From Ruminiclostridium cellobioparum DSM 1351 = ATCC 15832 (GTDB lineage: Bacteria; Bacillota; Clostridia; Acetivibrionales; DSM-1351), in assembly GCF_000621505.1 (NCBI RefSeq), contig NZ_KK211291.1, positions 47,997 through 111,996 of the forward strand: 64,000 bases of DNA, given 5' to 3'. Within the stretch, counting starts at the first letter, position 1. Every line of letters starts with the position of its first letter. The notes under the pieces were generated by a model. It saw only the letters and a list, made by a program, of their open reading frames with translations, ran no database searches and had not been told where the DNA came from. Made by a program: the position numbers and the translations under genes. This document shows, piece by piece, positions 8,821 through 17,525 of the stretch.

Positions 8821-8829
8821 TGATATAAT
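8821..8829 (+). promoter_or_regulatory. Extended -10 promoter of the PAS-phosphatase gene
   Basis: TGATATAAT, the same extended -10 as before the TetR gene, lies 60 bases before the start codon. No convincing -35 was found. Confidence 0.5.
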
Positions 8830-8888
8830 TAAAAACAAATATAGTATAAACCATATGAAAAGCCTGGTGGAGTTGGGGGAGAATACTG

Positions 8889-10037
8889 TTGGCGATGGAC
8901 TTTGACACAACGAAAATAAATGAGACAATAGTCGGTATGATTGATGACAGGATTCTGGTCTGCAATGCCGGCGGGCAGATAGTTTTCTCCAATAAGGCCA
9001 TGCAGTCATATCTGGGTTATACCGGTTCCGAGCTGCAAGGAAAAAACTTTTTGGATATACTTGAGGACATTCAAGCCGGTAAGGCCAAAGCCTTGCTGAA
9101 CAATCTGTCGGAAGAGCCCACGGGCTGGGCGGAGTTTTTATTACATGGCAGGCACCATGTGTTGAAGCTTCATCTCAAGTTTTTCCGGAAGGATAATCTT
9201 ATATATATTTACGGTAATGAAAAATATGTGGAATATGAAAGAATACGAAAAAAGTTTGATATTGAAATAACAAATGCCGTTAAAATTCACAAGCGCTCCC
9301 TGCCTGAGAGTCTTCCCGATACCCCGAATATATCATTTTCTTCCCTGTATATTCCTGCCGAAGAACTGGGAGGGGATTTATTTGATGCGTTTAAAGTGGA
9401 AAATGGGCTGCTGGATGATTATTTTGAACAATATGTATGCTTTATAGCCGATGTTTCAGGACATGGGTTGGACAGTGCCATGCTGGCTATTTTCGTAAAA
9501 GATACAATAAGAAGTTTTTTCAGACTCAAGCATGTACCGGGACAATTGTTGTCCCCTAAAGAAATCATGCATTTTTTTATTGAGCAATATTTAAAGGAGG
9601 GGTATCCGGACGAATATCTGGTTTGCCTTTTCATAGCCGTTTTTGATCTGAAGACAAAGGAATTGACATATTGTAATGCGGGTTTGCATACCTGTCCTTT
9701 ATTGGCCGGAAATGGGGATGATATAGTAGAGCTGAACCGTGCTGGGCTCCCAATATCGGCAGCTATAGGTGCTGATTTGTTAATTTATGAGGATTCTTCT
9801 CTGCCGCTTTTCACTGGCATGACCCTGTTTATTATGTCTGACGGATTGCCGGAGCAGAGATCCAATAATGAATTTTATGAAGACAGGCTAAAGGGACTGC
9901 TGGGTGAAATCTACTGCATGGACCCCCCTCACATTATCCGGAGGATTCAGGAGGATTTTACTGATTTTTTAAGATATGAGAAAATCAAAGATGATATAAC
10001 ACTGGTTGTAGTAAAACTATTACCGCCATTGGACTAG
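8889..10037 (+). CDS. PAS domain plus PP2C-type (SpoIIE/RsbU) serine phosphatase
   Basis: 382 residues. Residues 10-110 are a PAS domain (RILVCNAGGQIVFSNKAMQSYLGYTGSELQGKNF). Residues about 140-380 are a PPM phosphatase of the SpoIIE family with its metal-binding motifs PAEELGGDLFDAF and IADVSGHGLDSAM, followed by YCNAGLHTCPLL, MSDGLPEQ and DDITLVVVKL. Such proteins usually dephosphorylate anti-anti-sigma factors in partner-switching systems; no such factor lies nearby. The start is TTG at 8889 with GGGGGAG seven bases before; an in-frame ATG two codons later is the alternative. No membrane segment is seen, so it is cytoplasmic. Confidence 0.9.
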   Translation: MAMDFDTTKINETIVGMIDDRILVCNAGGQIVFSNKAMQSYLGYTGSELQGKNFLDILEDIQAGKAKALLNNLSEEPTGWAEFLLHGRHHVLKLHLKFFRKDNLIYIYGNEKYVEYERIRKKFDIEITNAVKIHKRSLPESLPDTPNISFSSLYIPAEELGGDLFDAFKVENGLLDDYFEQYVCFIADVSGHGLDSAMLAIFVKDTIRSFFRLKHVPGQLLSPKEIMHFFIEQYLKEGYPDEYLVCLFIAVFDLKTKELTYCNAGLHTCPLLAGNGDDIVELNRAGLPISAAIGADLLIYEDSSLPLFTGMTLFIMSDGLPEQRSNNEFYEDRLKGLLGEIYCMDPPHIIRRIQEDFTDFLRYEKIKDDITLVVVKLLPPLD

Positions 10038-10079
10038 TATATTGGATTTCATATTAATGAGTTTAAGGAGGGAAGCTGC

Positions 10080-10295
10080 ATGCAGCAGATACTGGAGGGC
10101 ATTTTAGAAGCTATTGAAGATGAGATTAAAGCCCAGAAACGTTATCAAATACTGGCTGAAAGGGCAAAAGATCCAAAAGTTAAGAAATTTTTTGAACAAT
10201 TGAGGATAGATGAAGAAAATCATGAGAATGTACTGCGCAACCGTTATGAGGCTTTTGAAAAAATGCTGAATGCCGACAGTGGAGAAAACGTATGA
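10080..10295 (+). CDS. Short ferritin-like / rubrerythrin-type protein
   Basis: 71 residues, entirely helical by appearance. It has EAIEDEIKAQKRYQ and DEENHENVL, the E-x2-H type pair seen in rubrerythrin helices. Full rubrerythrin domains have four helices and two such pairs; this has only two helices, so a di-iron site could form only in a dimer. AAGGAGGG precedes the ATG at seven bases. It follows the phosphatase gene by 42 bases and may be cotranscribed. A function in oxidative protection is possible but not shown. Confidence 0.7.
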   Translation: MQQILEGILEAIEDEIKAQKRYQILAERAKDPKVKKFFEQLRIDEENHENVLRNRYEAFEKMLNADSGENV

Positions 10296-10327
10296 GCTCC
10301 CAATTGCCAGGATAAAAAATTTTTGAA

Positions 10328-10954
10328 ATGGGAAATTGGAAAATGAAAATATTGAAAAGGGATTTTTACAACAGGGATTCATTGACAGTTGCAAAAGAAC
10401 TCCTGGGAAAGGTGCTTGTACACCACATCGGGGGACAAAGGCTTGCTGCCAGAATCGTTGAAGCCGAAGCATATATGGGTATCGAGGATAAAGCCGCGCA
10501 TTCCTATGGGGGGAAAAGAACGCCAAGAGTAGAGGTTATGTACGGTGGGCCGGGATTTTCCTATGTATTTATTATTTACGGTATGTACTACTGCTTTAAT
10601 ATAGTCACCAGGGAGGAAGGAAATCCCCAGGCTGTCCTCATAAGGGCTGTGGAACCCATAGAGGGGTTTGACCTCATGTCTCAAAACAGGTTTAAAAAGC
10701 CATATGATCAATTAACTGTCAGCCAGATTAAAGGGTTGACCAACGGGCCGGGGAAATTATGCAATGCTTTTTTAATCGATAAGAATTTGAACGGTGAAGA
10801 TTTGTGCGGCAGCAGGCTATATGTGGAAGAAGGAGCCGATGAAAAATTCAGCATTGTATCCACTGCACGGGTGGGGGTTGACTATGCCGGGGAAGCAAAG
10901 GATTATCCCTGGAGATTTTATATAAAGGATAATAAATATGTGTCGGTAAAATAG
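10328..10954 (+). CDS. DNA-3-methyladenine glycosylase (AAG/MPG family)
   Basis: 208 residues, full length for the bacterial family. Motifs seen: AKELLGKVLVH, ARIVEAEAYMG (contains the catalytic Glu), KAAHSYGGKRTPRVEVMYG, GFSYVFIIYGMYYCFNIV, VLIRAVEP and LTNGPGKLCNAF. It removes alkylated bases such as 3-methyladenine from DNA. The start is uncertain: the ATG at 10328 and the one at 10343 (MKILKRDF) both lack a strong ribosome site, and the second fits the family better. Confidence 0.93.
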   Translation: MGNWKMKILKRDFYNRDSLTVAKELLGKVLVHHIGGQRLAARIVEAEAYMGIEDKAAHSYGGKRTPRVEVMYGGPGFSYVFIIYGMYYCFNIVTREEGNPQAVLIRAVEPIEGFDLMSQNRFKKPYDQLTVSQIKGLTNGPGKLCNAFLIDKNLNGEDLCGSRLYVEEGADEKFSIVSTARVGVDYAGEAKDYPWRFYIKDNKYVSVK

Positions 10955-10988
10955 ATAAATACTGAATAAAGCAGAGAAATGACAATGC

Positions 10989-11028
10989 CAGGGACGTGGG
11001 AGTGATAACTTACACGTCCCTGATTTTA
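10989..11028 (+). terminator. Intrinsic terminator after the glycosylase gene
   Basis: CAGGGACGTG (10989-10998) pairs perfectly with CACGTCCCTG (11013-11022), followed by ATTTTAT. The T-tract is short. Confidence 0.65.
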
Positions 11029-11099
11029 TATAAAGCGGACAAACTGGTAAAAAAATTACTTATTTCAGTAAAAAAAATACATTTAAAATATCTGGAAAA

Positions 11100-11155
11100 A
11101 TAAATATAATTTACAATATATTAAAGTAATTTCAAATATTGTAAATTATATTTAT
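11100..11155. repeat. Perfect 20-bp AT-rich inverted repeat
   Basis: Bases 11100-11119 are exactly complementary to 11136-11155 around a 16-base loop. It lies about 100 bases before the CBM-CE4 gene and after the previous terminator. No U-tract follows, so it is more likely an operator pair or a leader hairpin than a terminator. The rest of the 300-base gap shows nothing else clear. Confidence 0.75.
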
Positions 11156-11258
11156 CGCTGCTCAAAGTCAAACCTCTTCATACGGTTTTTATCCATAAGC
11201 ATCATCCGGAAGGACCATAAATCTCATGTTGGTATAAAAATTTTAAAAGAAAGGAGGT

Positions 11259-12284
11259 TTGTATATGAAAAAATTTCTTTCCTCGGCAACGGCATTATTG
11301 TTTTCCCTGTTTATAGTGTTTTCAAGCGGTTCACCGGTGGTGGCGGCATCGGTCAGATATGAATGCGAAAGTATGACCCTGGGCGGTCAGTACGCCGCAA
11401 AAATCAGTTCACCCTTTTCCGGGATAGCCTTATATGCCAATAATGATTATTGCCAAACCGGCAATATCAGCTGGGACAACACCCAGAAAACCGTCAGTAT
11501 CAGAGGGTGCTCCAACAATTCCAGCACCGCTACGGTAGCTGTCAGGATGAATGGTTATGAGATGGGCAGAGTGAGCTTCAGCGGCACCACTCCTACGGTC
11601 CAGTCCTTCACCTGCACCCCGCAGACAGGCAGCTACCCCGTTCAGCTCATAGTGACCAATGATACCGGGAGCTGGGATGTCTATGTGGACTATCTGGAAA
11701 TCAGCGGCAGCACCGGTGGTAACGACGGTGGCGGCAGCAGCGGCAATGTTTATCTCACCTTTGACGACGGACCGAGTAACAGCACTTCGGCAACTCTGGT
11801 AAACAACCTTAAAAGCGCAGGCTGCAGCAAGGCCACTTTCTTTGTCATCGGCAGGAATATTGCCGGCAACCAGACGGGCTGGAATGCATATAAAAACTCC
11901 GGCTTCAGCATCCAGAACCACAGCCAGACCCACCAGCATATGACCGGCTGGAGCTATCAGCAGGTATATAACGATCTCAGTGCATGCAACACGGCCATTC
12001 AGAACGGCGGAGCTCCCAAGCCCACAAAGATCCGGCTGCCCTATCTCGAAAGCAACTCCACCATCCAGCAGGCATGTTCGGCACTTGGGCTGTCCATCAT
12101 CAGTCCCACTGTTGACACACAGGACTGGAACGGAGCCAGCACGCAGTCAATCATCAACGCCTGCAACAGCCTGAATGCCGGCGGCAACCCATTGATGCAC
12201 GATTCGTACCAGACCACCAACAACGCCATCGCCACCATTGTTCAGAATCTCAAGAACCGCGGCTTCGGCTTCGCACAATATTAA
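11259..12284 (+). CDS. Secreted CBM plus CE4 deacetylase, probable acetyl-xylan esterase
   Basis: 341 residues. A signal peptide (MKKFLSSATALLFSLF to VVAAS) is followed by a beta-rich carbohydrate-binding module at about residues 31-150 (YECESMTLGG start, YVDYLEISG end, like CBM35/36-type modules), a Gly/Ser linker (GGNDGGGSSGN) and a NodB domain. CE4 motifs: LTFDDGPSN, NHSQTHQHM, IRLPYLESN, TQDWNGAS, LMHDSYQ. In characterised clostridial xylan enzymes this module order gives an O-acetyl-xylan esterase; that activity is inferred. AAAGGAGG lies just before the ATG. Base composition looks more GC rich than the flanking genes, and it has its own terminator. Confidence 0.9.
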   Translation: MYMKKFLSSATALLFSLFIVFSSGSPVVAASVRYECESMTLGGQYAAKISSPFSGIALYANNDYCQTGNISWDNTQKTVSIRGCSNNSSTATVAVRMNGYEMGRVSFSGTTPTVQSFTCTPQTGSYPVQLIVTNDTGSWDVYVDYLEISGSTGGNDGGGSSGNVYLTFDDGPSNSTSATLVNNLKSAGCSKATFFVIGRNIAGNQTGWNAYKNSGFSIQNHSQTHQHMTGWSYQQVYNDLSACNTAIQNGGAPKPTKIRLPYLESNSTIQQACSALGLSIISPTVDTQDWNGASTQSIINACNSLNAGGNPLMHDSYQTTNNAIATIVQNLKNRGFGFAQY

Positions 12285-12301
12285 GACCGGAACAGTTTTA
12301 C

Positions 12302-12337
12302 AAGCCGCCTGTTTTAAAGCAGGCGGCTTATTGTTAA
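12302..12337 (+). terminator. Intrinsic terminator after the CBM-CE4 gene
   Basis: AAGCCGCCTG (12302-12311) pairs perfectly with CAGGCGGCTT (12320-12329); ATTGTTAAT follows. A weak U-tract but a strong stem. Confidence 0.75.
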
Positions 12338-12429
12338 TACATCCCGGCTGCACATTCCAGCAGCTGCAGCATCTCCCTCGGAACTTTTGCATGAAATGGT
12401 GACAGCTGCCGTTTACAAGGAGAAAGAAC

Positions 12430-14226
12430 ATGAAAAAGCTATACCGGTATCTATTGCCAGCGTTTCTCATATTGCTGGTGTCTGTGATATTGTTTATTCC
12501 TGAGAAATCGTCATCCGAACCCTGGGTACAAACCAACGGGCCCTATGGCGGCTACATCCATTGCTTTGCAATCGATGGCGGGAATATTTATGCCGGAACC
12601 CAGGGGGGAGGTATCTTTTTGTCGGCCGACAATGGCACAAGCTGGAAGGAGGTTAATTCCGGGTTGACCAACAACAATATTTATTCTCTTGCTGTCAGCG
12701 GCACGGATATCCTTGCCGGAACCGGGGAAGGTGTTTATATCTCCAACGACAAAGGTGCAAATTGGAGGCTGCCGGATTCCGGACTGTCAAATACCATTGT
12801 CCTGTCCCTTGCAGTGAATGGCACAAGTATCTTTGCCGGAACCGGCAACGGCATTTTTCTGTCTGCAGACGGCGGTACAAACTGGACTTCGGTAAATTCA
12901 GGGCTCACATCGGTTAATATAAATTCTCTTGCCATCAGCGGCAACAATATATTTGCCGGAACCGAGGACGGAGGAGTTATTCTTTCAACCGACAACGGTG
13001 CAAGCTGGAGTCCGGTGAATTCAGGGTTGACAAACCTGCAAATAAATTCTCTGGCTGTGAGCGGCAGGACAATTTTTGCCGGGACATACGGAGGAGGAGT
13101 TTTCCTTACCAATAATAACGGCAGCAGCTGGGAAGCCCTTAACTCCGGTCTGACAAACAAGTATATCAACTCCCTTGCCGTAAGCGGTGCAGACATCCTG
13201 GCCGGTACGGCCGGAGGTGTTTTTCTGTGGGAGGATGGCGGCACATGCTGGAAGGGGAGCAATTCGGGATTGACAAATACTTATGTCTACTCCCTTGCCG
13301 CAGTTGGAGAAAATATCTATGCAGGAACAGACGGAGGGGGTGTTTTTCTTTCGGCAGACGGGGGCACATGCTGGAGTCCGGTTAATACGGGCCTGACGAA
13401 TATTTATGTAGGAGCTCTTGCCATGAGCGGGCCTAAAATCTTTGCCGGAACTAACGGGGCAGGTGCATTTCTCTCCGAAAACGGAGGCCAAAGCTGGAAA
13501 GCGGTAAATTCAGGTTTGACCAACCCCTATGTTTTTTCTCTTGCCATCAGCGGTACCAATATTTTGGCAGGAACCAACGGAGGAGGTATTTTTCTTTCAG
13601 GCGACAGCGGTGCAAGCTGGAGGGAGGTAAATACCGGATTGGCAAACAGGTATGTGTACTCCCTTGCCGCCAGTGGTACCAAAATCTTTGCCGGAACTCT
13701 GGGAGGGGGTATTTTTATCTCTGCCGATAGCGGAAAAAGCTGGAGCCCTGCCAATTCCGGGCTGACAAACCTCAATGTGGGCTCTCTTGCAGTCAACGGT
13801 GAAAATATATTTGCCGGAACTTTCGGTGACGGTGTTTTTGTTTCGGCAAACAATGGTGCAAACTGGACTCCGGTAAATTCGGGCCTGACAAATTCCCAGA
13901 TATTTTCTCTTGCCGTCAGCGGCACAAATATCTTTGCCGGAACTCCCGGGAGCGGCGTTTTCAGTTGGGCGGCCGGCGGCAAAAGCTGGAATCCGGCCAA
14001 TTCCGGATTGAAAAACAAAAACGTCAATTCTCTGGCCGTGAGCGGTACAACGATTTATGCCGGGACATATGGCGGAGGTGTTTTTCTTTCGGCTGACAGC
14101 GGGAAAAACTGGAGGGAGCTTGATTCGGGTTTGACAAATATTGATGTATACTCTTTGGGCATAAGCGGCAAGGAGATCTTTGCCGGAACCAACAGCAGGG
14201 GAGTGTGGAAACGGCCGGCTTTCTGA
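12430..14226 (+). CDS. Secreted beta-propeller repeat protein (14 units)
   Basis: 598 residues. An N-terminal hydrophobic segment (residues 6-25, no lipobox) is followed almost wholly by a repeat of about 40 residues of the form I(F/Y)AGT-x-GGGVFLS-D-G-SW-x-x-V-NSGLTN-x-x-V-x-SLAVSG. I count 13 complete units and a shorter last one. The SxDxGxSW signature is that of BNR/Asp-box and YCF48-like propellers, and 14 units would make two seven-bladed propellers. No glycosidase active-site Asp pair was recognised, so this is read as a binding or scaffold protein on the outside of the cell. AAGGAG precedes the ATG. The repeats are also clear in DNA at about 120-bp spacing. Confidence 0.82.
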   Translation: MKKLYRYLLPAFLILLVSVILFIPEKSSSEPWVQTNGPYGGYIHCFAIDGGNIYAGTQGGGIFLSADNGTSWKEVNSGLTNNNIYSLAVSGTDILAGTGEGVYISNDKGANWRLPDSGLSNTIVLSLAVNGTSIFAGTGNGIFLSADGGTNWTSVNSGLTSVNINSLAISGNNIFAGTEDGGVILSTDNGASWSPVNSGLTNLQINSLAVSGRTIFAGTYGGGVFLTNNNGSSWEALNSGLTNKYINSLAVSGADILAGTAGGVFLWEDGGTCWKGSNSGLTNTYVYSLAAVGENIYAGTDGGGVFLSADGGTCWSPVNTGLTNIYVGALAMSGPKIFAGTNGAGAFLSENGGQSWKAVNSGLTNPYVFSLAISGTNILAGTNGGGIFLSGDSGASWREVNTGLANRYVYSLAASGTKIFAGTLGGGIFISADSGKSWSPANSGLTNLNVGSLAVNGENIFAGTFGDGVFVSANNGANWTPVNSGLTNSQIFSLAVSGTNIFAGTPGSGVFSWAAGGKSWNPANSGLKNKNVNSLAVSGTTIYAGTYGGGVFLSADSGKNWRELDSGLTNIDVYSLGISGKEIFAGTNSRGVWKRPAF

Positions 14227-14263
14227 GGTCCAACCGGACAATATACGTTTTAGAGGGTGCAGG

Positions 14264-14998
14264 CTACTGGTTTCTGCTGTAGATATTCTCCTGCTTTTTT
14301 GCATCCGCAAAGAGGAAAAGGGCGGGCCAGACCGCCAGGATACTCCAGTGAATACCGTAATCCGGCAGGATTTTCATTACATCCATGCCCAGGATATGAT
14401 CTGTCAGAACGAAAGGGATGCACATGGGAATGAATTGTATAAAATCAGTACTGTACAGCATCATACACAGGCACATGCCGGCTATTCCGTAAATAACTCC
14501 GGATACGGCCATATGGGTGAGCCCTGCAAGAAAAAAGGCTGCCGGACTCAATAGAAAATGCATCAGGCTCACAAGCAGCAGGATTTTTATAAAATGCCGG
14601 AATAATGACGGCGGCAGGGATGCCTTGAGAAGTATTGAACCTGAAAGCAGGGTGCACATGCCGAATAAAATAACCGTTATTCCAATGGCTAAAAGCATAA
14701 CAACCAGTTTGGAAAATAGAAAGTTACGTTTCGGGTACGGATAACATAGGATTACCTCCAGCATGTTTTCTTCATATTCCCTGGCCCGGAGGAAGGCTGC
14801 AAAGGAGGAAAAGATCAGAAGGGATTGAACATTGAATATCAGCAGTGCCACATGCATGAAAATCAGCCATGAAATATTCCTGTCCTCCAGGAAGGAAAGG
14901 CTGGTGATCAGCGCCGGCAATACTGCTCCGGCCGCAAGCAGCCACCACATTTTTGAGGCATGCAGTTTTTTTATCTCGGCTTCCATTAATCTCAGCAT
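14264..14998 (-). CDS. ABC-2 type transporter permease
   Basis: 244 residues with six hydrophobic segments and an N-terminal MEAEIKKLHASKMWW, typical of lantibiotic-immunity-type ABC-2 permeases. ATG at 14998 with AAGGAG nine bases before, six bases after the stop of the next upstream gene. It is the last gene of the TetR-ATPase-permease-permease operon. Confidence 0.85.
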   Translation of the reverse strand: MLRLMEAEIKKLHASKMWWLLAAGAVLPALITSLSFLEDRNISWLIFMHVALLIFNVQSLLIFSSFAAFLRAREYEENMLEVILCYPYPKRNFLFSKLVVMLLAIGITVILFGMCTLLSGSILLKASLPPSLFRHFIKILLLVSLMHFLLSPAAFFLAGLTHMAVSGVIYGIAGMCLCMMLYSTDFIQFIPMCIPFVLTDHILGMDVMKILPDYGIHWSILAVWPALFLFADAKKQENIYSRNQ

Positions 14999-15004
14999 TA
15001 TCCA

Positions 15005-15718
15005 TCACTCCTTTTTCTTCATACAGCGTACCGACAGGTATGAAAAAGCTGCAAAAGTGCCGGCAAGGATCAGGATTCCGGGCCCGTAGCCCATTTGGGT
15101 GTAACGTTCATAGCCCAGATATTTGGATACAAGGATAATGGGTACCAGATGGGGAAAAATATAACCATAGCTCATGAAAGTAAATGGAAATGTGAGCATG
15201 AACAGGACAAGGAAAATAATTGATGAGCCGGCAAAGCTCTGCCTCCATAAAGCTATAAAGCTAATGGCCGGTATCAGGCAGCCCAGGAACAATGCACTTA
15301 AAACGCCCGATACGAGGAAGCGGACGGCAATATCTCCGTCAAAACCGTCAAGGACCGTATTGACGCAGAACAAAGCTCCGAAAATGGCCAGCTGAAGTAC
15401 AAAGGTCTCCATAAACAGCAGGATGAACTTGCAGAACAGGACCCGGACCATGGAATTTGGCGTAACAGCCAGGTAAGGCAGCATGTTGCTTTTATATTCC
15501 CTTGTGATTATGTAGCATCCCGAAATCACAACACATGCAAAGGATATCATCTGAATAAAAACACTGCTTTTTGTTATGATATCCGGTAAGGAAGCCTTTG
15601 GGCCCGAAGCATGCTGGATGAGGACAAGAATGAGAGGTATCAGAAAAGTAACGGGAACCAGCAGGAGCAGGAACGTCCCCTTCAGTTTTCTGAATTCCAG
15701 ATTTAATAATTTATACAT
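15005..15718 (-). CDS. ABC-2 type transporter permease
   Basis: 238 residues from ATG at 15718, with GGAGGGGG before it; this start overlaps the end of the ATPase gene by eight bases, so translation is coupled. N-terminal MYKLLNLEFRKLKGTFLLLL then six membrane segments. With its neighbour it should form a heterodimeric exporter of the BcrB/LtnE kind. Substrate unknown. Confidence 0.87.
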   Translation of the reverse strand: MYKLLNLEFRKLKGTFLLLLVPVTFLIPLILVLIQHASGPKASLPDIITKSSVFIQMISFACVVISGCYIITREYKSNMLPYLAVTPNSMVRVLFCKFILLFMETFVLQLAIFGALFCVNTVLDGFDGDIAVRFLVSGVLSALFLGCLIPAISFIALWRQSFAGSSIIFLVLFMLTFPFTFMSYGYIFPHLVPIILVSKYLGYERYTQMGYGPGILILAGTFAAFSYLSVRCMKKKE

Positions 15719-16631
15719 GAATGCCCCCTCCTGTAAGTTTGATGAAGTAATCCTCGAGAGAAGCCTGAACAAGCTTGCTTTCCTTTACATCAATATCGTT
15801 TTCAACCAACAGTTTTGTAATTTTTCCGCTATTATCATTTTCTGTAATTTTCAATATGACGAGATCCCCGTCGACGGTAATACCCGGCTGGTTCACCAGT
15901 TCTTTTATCAGGCCGGCTGCCTTTACAGGGTCGCTGACCCTATACTGGATGGAATGGCCGCATTTTTTGAGGAAAACTTCCCGGCTGCTCTCTTCAAGCA
16001 GTTTCCCGTTGTGTAGGATACCCACCCGGCTGATCATTTTCTCTACTTCTGCCAGGATGTGGGAGGATATGAGGATGGTTTTGCCCTGCTTTGAAATATT
16101 TATAAGCATATCCCGGATTTCCACGATTCCCTGGGGGTCCAGCCCGTTTGTGGGTTCGTCCAGTATCAGCAGTTCCGGATCGTGCAGGAGGGCTCTTGCA
16201 AGGCCAAGGCGCTGTTTCATTCCAAGGGAGTATTGACGGGTTTTTTTACCTTTCTGCTCCGACAGTCCCACCAATTTCATAGCCCTGTCAACGCTGGATT
16301 TGTCCGGAATATCCATCATGATCCGGTGGATATCCAGATTTTCCTCTCCGGTAAGGTTCAGATAAAACCCCGGTGTTTCAATGATTGTGCCAATTTTCTT
16401 CAGATGCCGGTATATGCTGCTGTCTGTTACCTTTTCTCCGAACAGTTCCACAGTCCCGAAGGAGGGCCTTGTCAGATTCAGCAGCATGCGTATGGTGGTG
16501 GTCTTTCCGGCACCGTTTTGACCGATAAAACCGTAAATATCACCTTTTTCAACATTTAGGTCCACCCTGTCCACTGCGGCGGATTTTTTGAATAACTTGC
16601 CCAGTCCCTTTGTCTGTATGACATATGACAT
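15711..16631 (-). CDS. ABC exporter ATP-binding protein (bacitracin/lantibiotic-resistance type)
   Basis: 306 residues. Walker A GQNGAGKTTT, Q-loop IGTIIETPGFY, signature YSLGMKQRLGLA, Walker B LLILDEPTNGLDPQG, H-loop ISSHILAEVEK, plus the C-terminal extension common in BcrA-type proteins. The proline-containing Q-loop 'ETPGFY' is characteristic of that group. It works with the two downstream ABC-2 permeases; removal of a membrane-active peptide or lipid is likely but not shown. Confidence 0.92.
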   Translation of the reverse strand: MSYVIQTKGLGKLFKKSAAVDRVDLNVEKGDIYGFIGQNGAGKTTTIRMLLNLTRPSFGTVELFGEKVTDSSIYRHLKKIGTIIETPGFYLNLTGEENLDIHRIMMDIPDKSSVDRAMKLVGLSEQKGKKTRQYSLGMKQRLGLARALLHDPELLILDEPTNGLDPQGIVEIRDMLINISKQGKTILISSHILAEVEKMISRVGILHNGKLLEESSREVFLKKCGHSIQYRVSDPVKAAGLIKELVNQPGITVDGDLVILKITENDNSGKITKLLVENDIDVKESKLVQASLEDYFIKLTGGGIHV

Positions 16632-16648
16632 TTTTGGATACCCCCTGA

Positions 16649-17272
16649 CTAATCAACTTTTTTATATTTTGCCAGAAAATTCTGAATATGCCTTAACAGG
16701 CTCCGGTTAACTTCTGCCCTGATCCCGGCGGTTATTTCACCTGCAGCCAGATAGCGGTGAAACAGATAAATAACATGTGAATAGTATTCCATAACCATCA
16801 TATCTACATCTGAATTTTTCAGGAAGCCGATGCCCACCAGCCATTGGTATATGACCTTCTGTCCTGCAAGAGCATCGTCGAACAAAACCCGGTGATACAG
16901 TTCAGCCGCCTGCACATTGGTGCTTTGCTCAATGATCAGCATCCGGATGAACTTGTTTATTTTTTCGTTCATGAGATAGTCGTTAACAAAGCTCTGACAT
17001 ACGAATATGAACTCCTCGTTCTTTACCGAGGTCACTTTCTGCATCTCTACAGAAAAGGCCTGGGGTAATGCATAGAGGGTTTCGGTAAAGGAGTTGCAGA
17101 GAACGTCAAAAATATCCTGCTTGCTTTTGAAATGGTGGTATACCGAGCTTTCCTTTATACCGACCTTGCCGCATATATCGCGTATGGATACCGAACTGTA
17201 GCCTCTGAGGGAGAATAGGTCCAGTGAAACCTGCAGTATCCGGTTTTTTGTATCATTTTTATCTTTTATCAC
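16649..17272 (-). CDS. TetR-family repressor of the ABC-2 exporter operon
   Basis: 208 residues starting from GTG at 17272. GGAGG lies five bases before it, exactly as in the two other copies of the repeat that provides this site. An upstream frame to 17320 exists but lies within the repeat. Helix-turn-helix: ILQVSLDLFSLRGYSSVSIRDICGKVGIKESSVYHHFKSK. First gene of its operon, and its promoter carries twin palindromes (17359-17399), so it probably represses itself and the exporter. Confidence 0.9.
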   Translation of the reverse strand: MIKDKNDTKNRILQVSLDLFSLRGYSSVSIRDICGKVGIKESSVYHHFKSKQDIFDVLCNSFTETLYALPQAFSVEMQKVTSVKNEEFIFVCQSFVNDYLMNEKINKFIRMLIIEQSTNVQAAELYHRVLFDDALAGQKVIYQWLVGIGFLKNSDVDMMVMEYYSHVIYLFHRYLAAGEITAGIRAEVNRSLLRHIQNFLAKYKKVD

Positions 17273-17324
17273 ATTAACCTCCATGAGCCATTTTATGGCT
17301 TTGAGCCGCTTAGCGGCCACAAAA
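17273..17324 (-). repeat. Dispersed repeat carrying a Shine-Dalgarno site, copy 2
   Basis: On the minus strand: TTTTGTGGCCGCTAAGCGGC, then an AAGCCAT-AAA-ATGGCTC stem, then ATGGAGGTTAAT leading into the GTG start of the TetR gene. The two stems are perfect in this copy. Confidence 0.82.
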
Positions 17325-17358
17325 TGTTATGCAGGTAAGTATCCTTTATCGCACTCCG

Positions 17359-17406
17359 CCTAACAGGTGTTAGGGAAATTATACCTAACACCTGTTAGGT
17401 TGTCAA
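17359..17406 (-). promoter_or_regulatory. Promoter with twin TetR-type operators
   Basis: On the minus strand TTGACA (17406-17401), a spacer of exactly 17 bases, and TATAAT (17383-17378) form a perfect promoter. The spacer is almost wholly filled by one palindromic site, CCTAACA-x2-TGTTAGG (17384-17399); a second copy (17359-17374) lies just downstream of the -10. The sites are 25 bp apart centre to centre and are mirror images. A repressor dimer on either would block RNA polymerase; the adjacent TetR protein is the obvious candidate. Confidence 0.88.
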
Positions 17407-17525
17407 GAACTTTAATGATAATATGTCAATAATATTGTATAAAATATTACGAGAGGAGTTGTACTTTAAAATGGAGAATATAAACAATGAAATTTATTTA
17501 TTCCTCTACAGCGAAGGAGATACCT

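Noticed and set aside
11430-11939. 169-codon minus ORF opposite the CBM-esterase gene
   Set aside because: Shadow of a GC-rich coding region; the plus frame has a signal peptide, all CE4 motifs and a ribosome site.
12735-14310. Long minus-strand ORFs opposite the propeller gene
   Set aside because: They mirror the repeat of the plus-strand gene (regular 120-bp period) and give no sensible protein.
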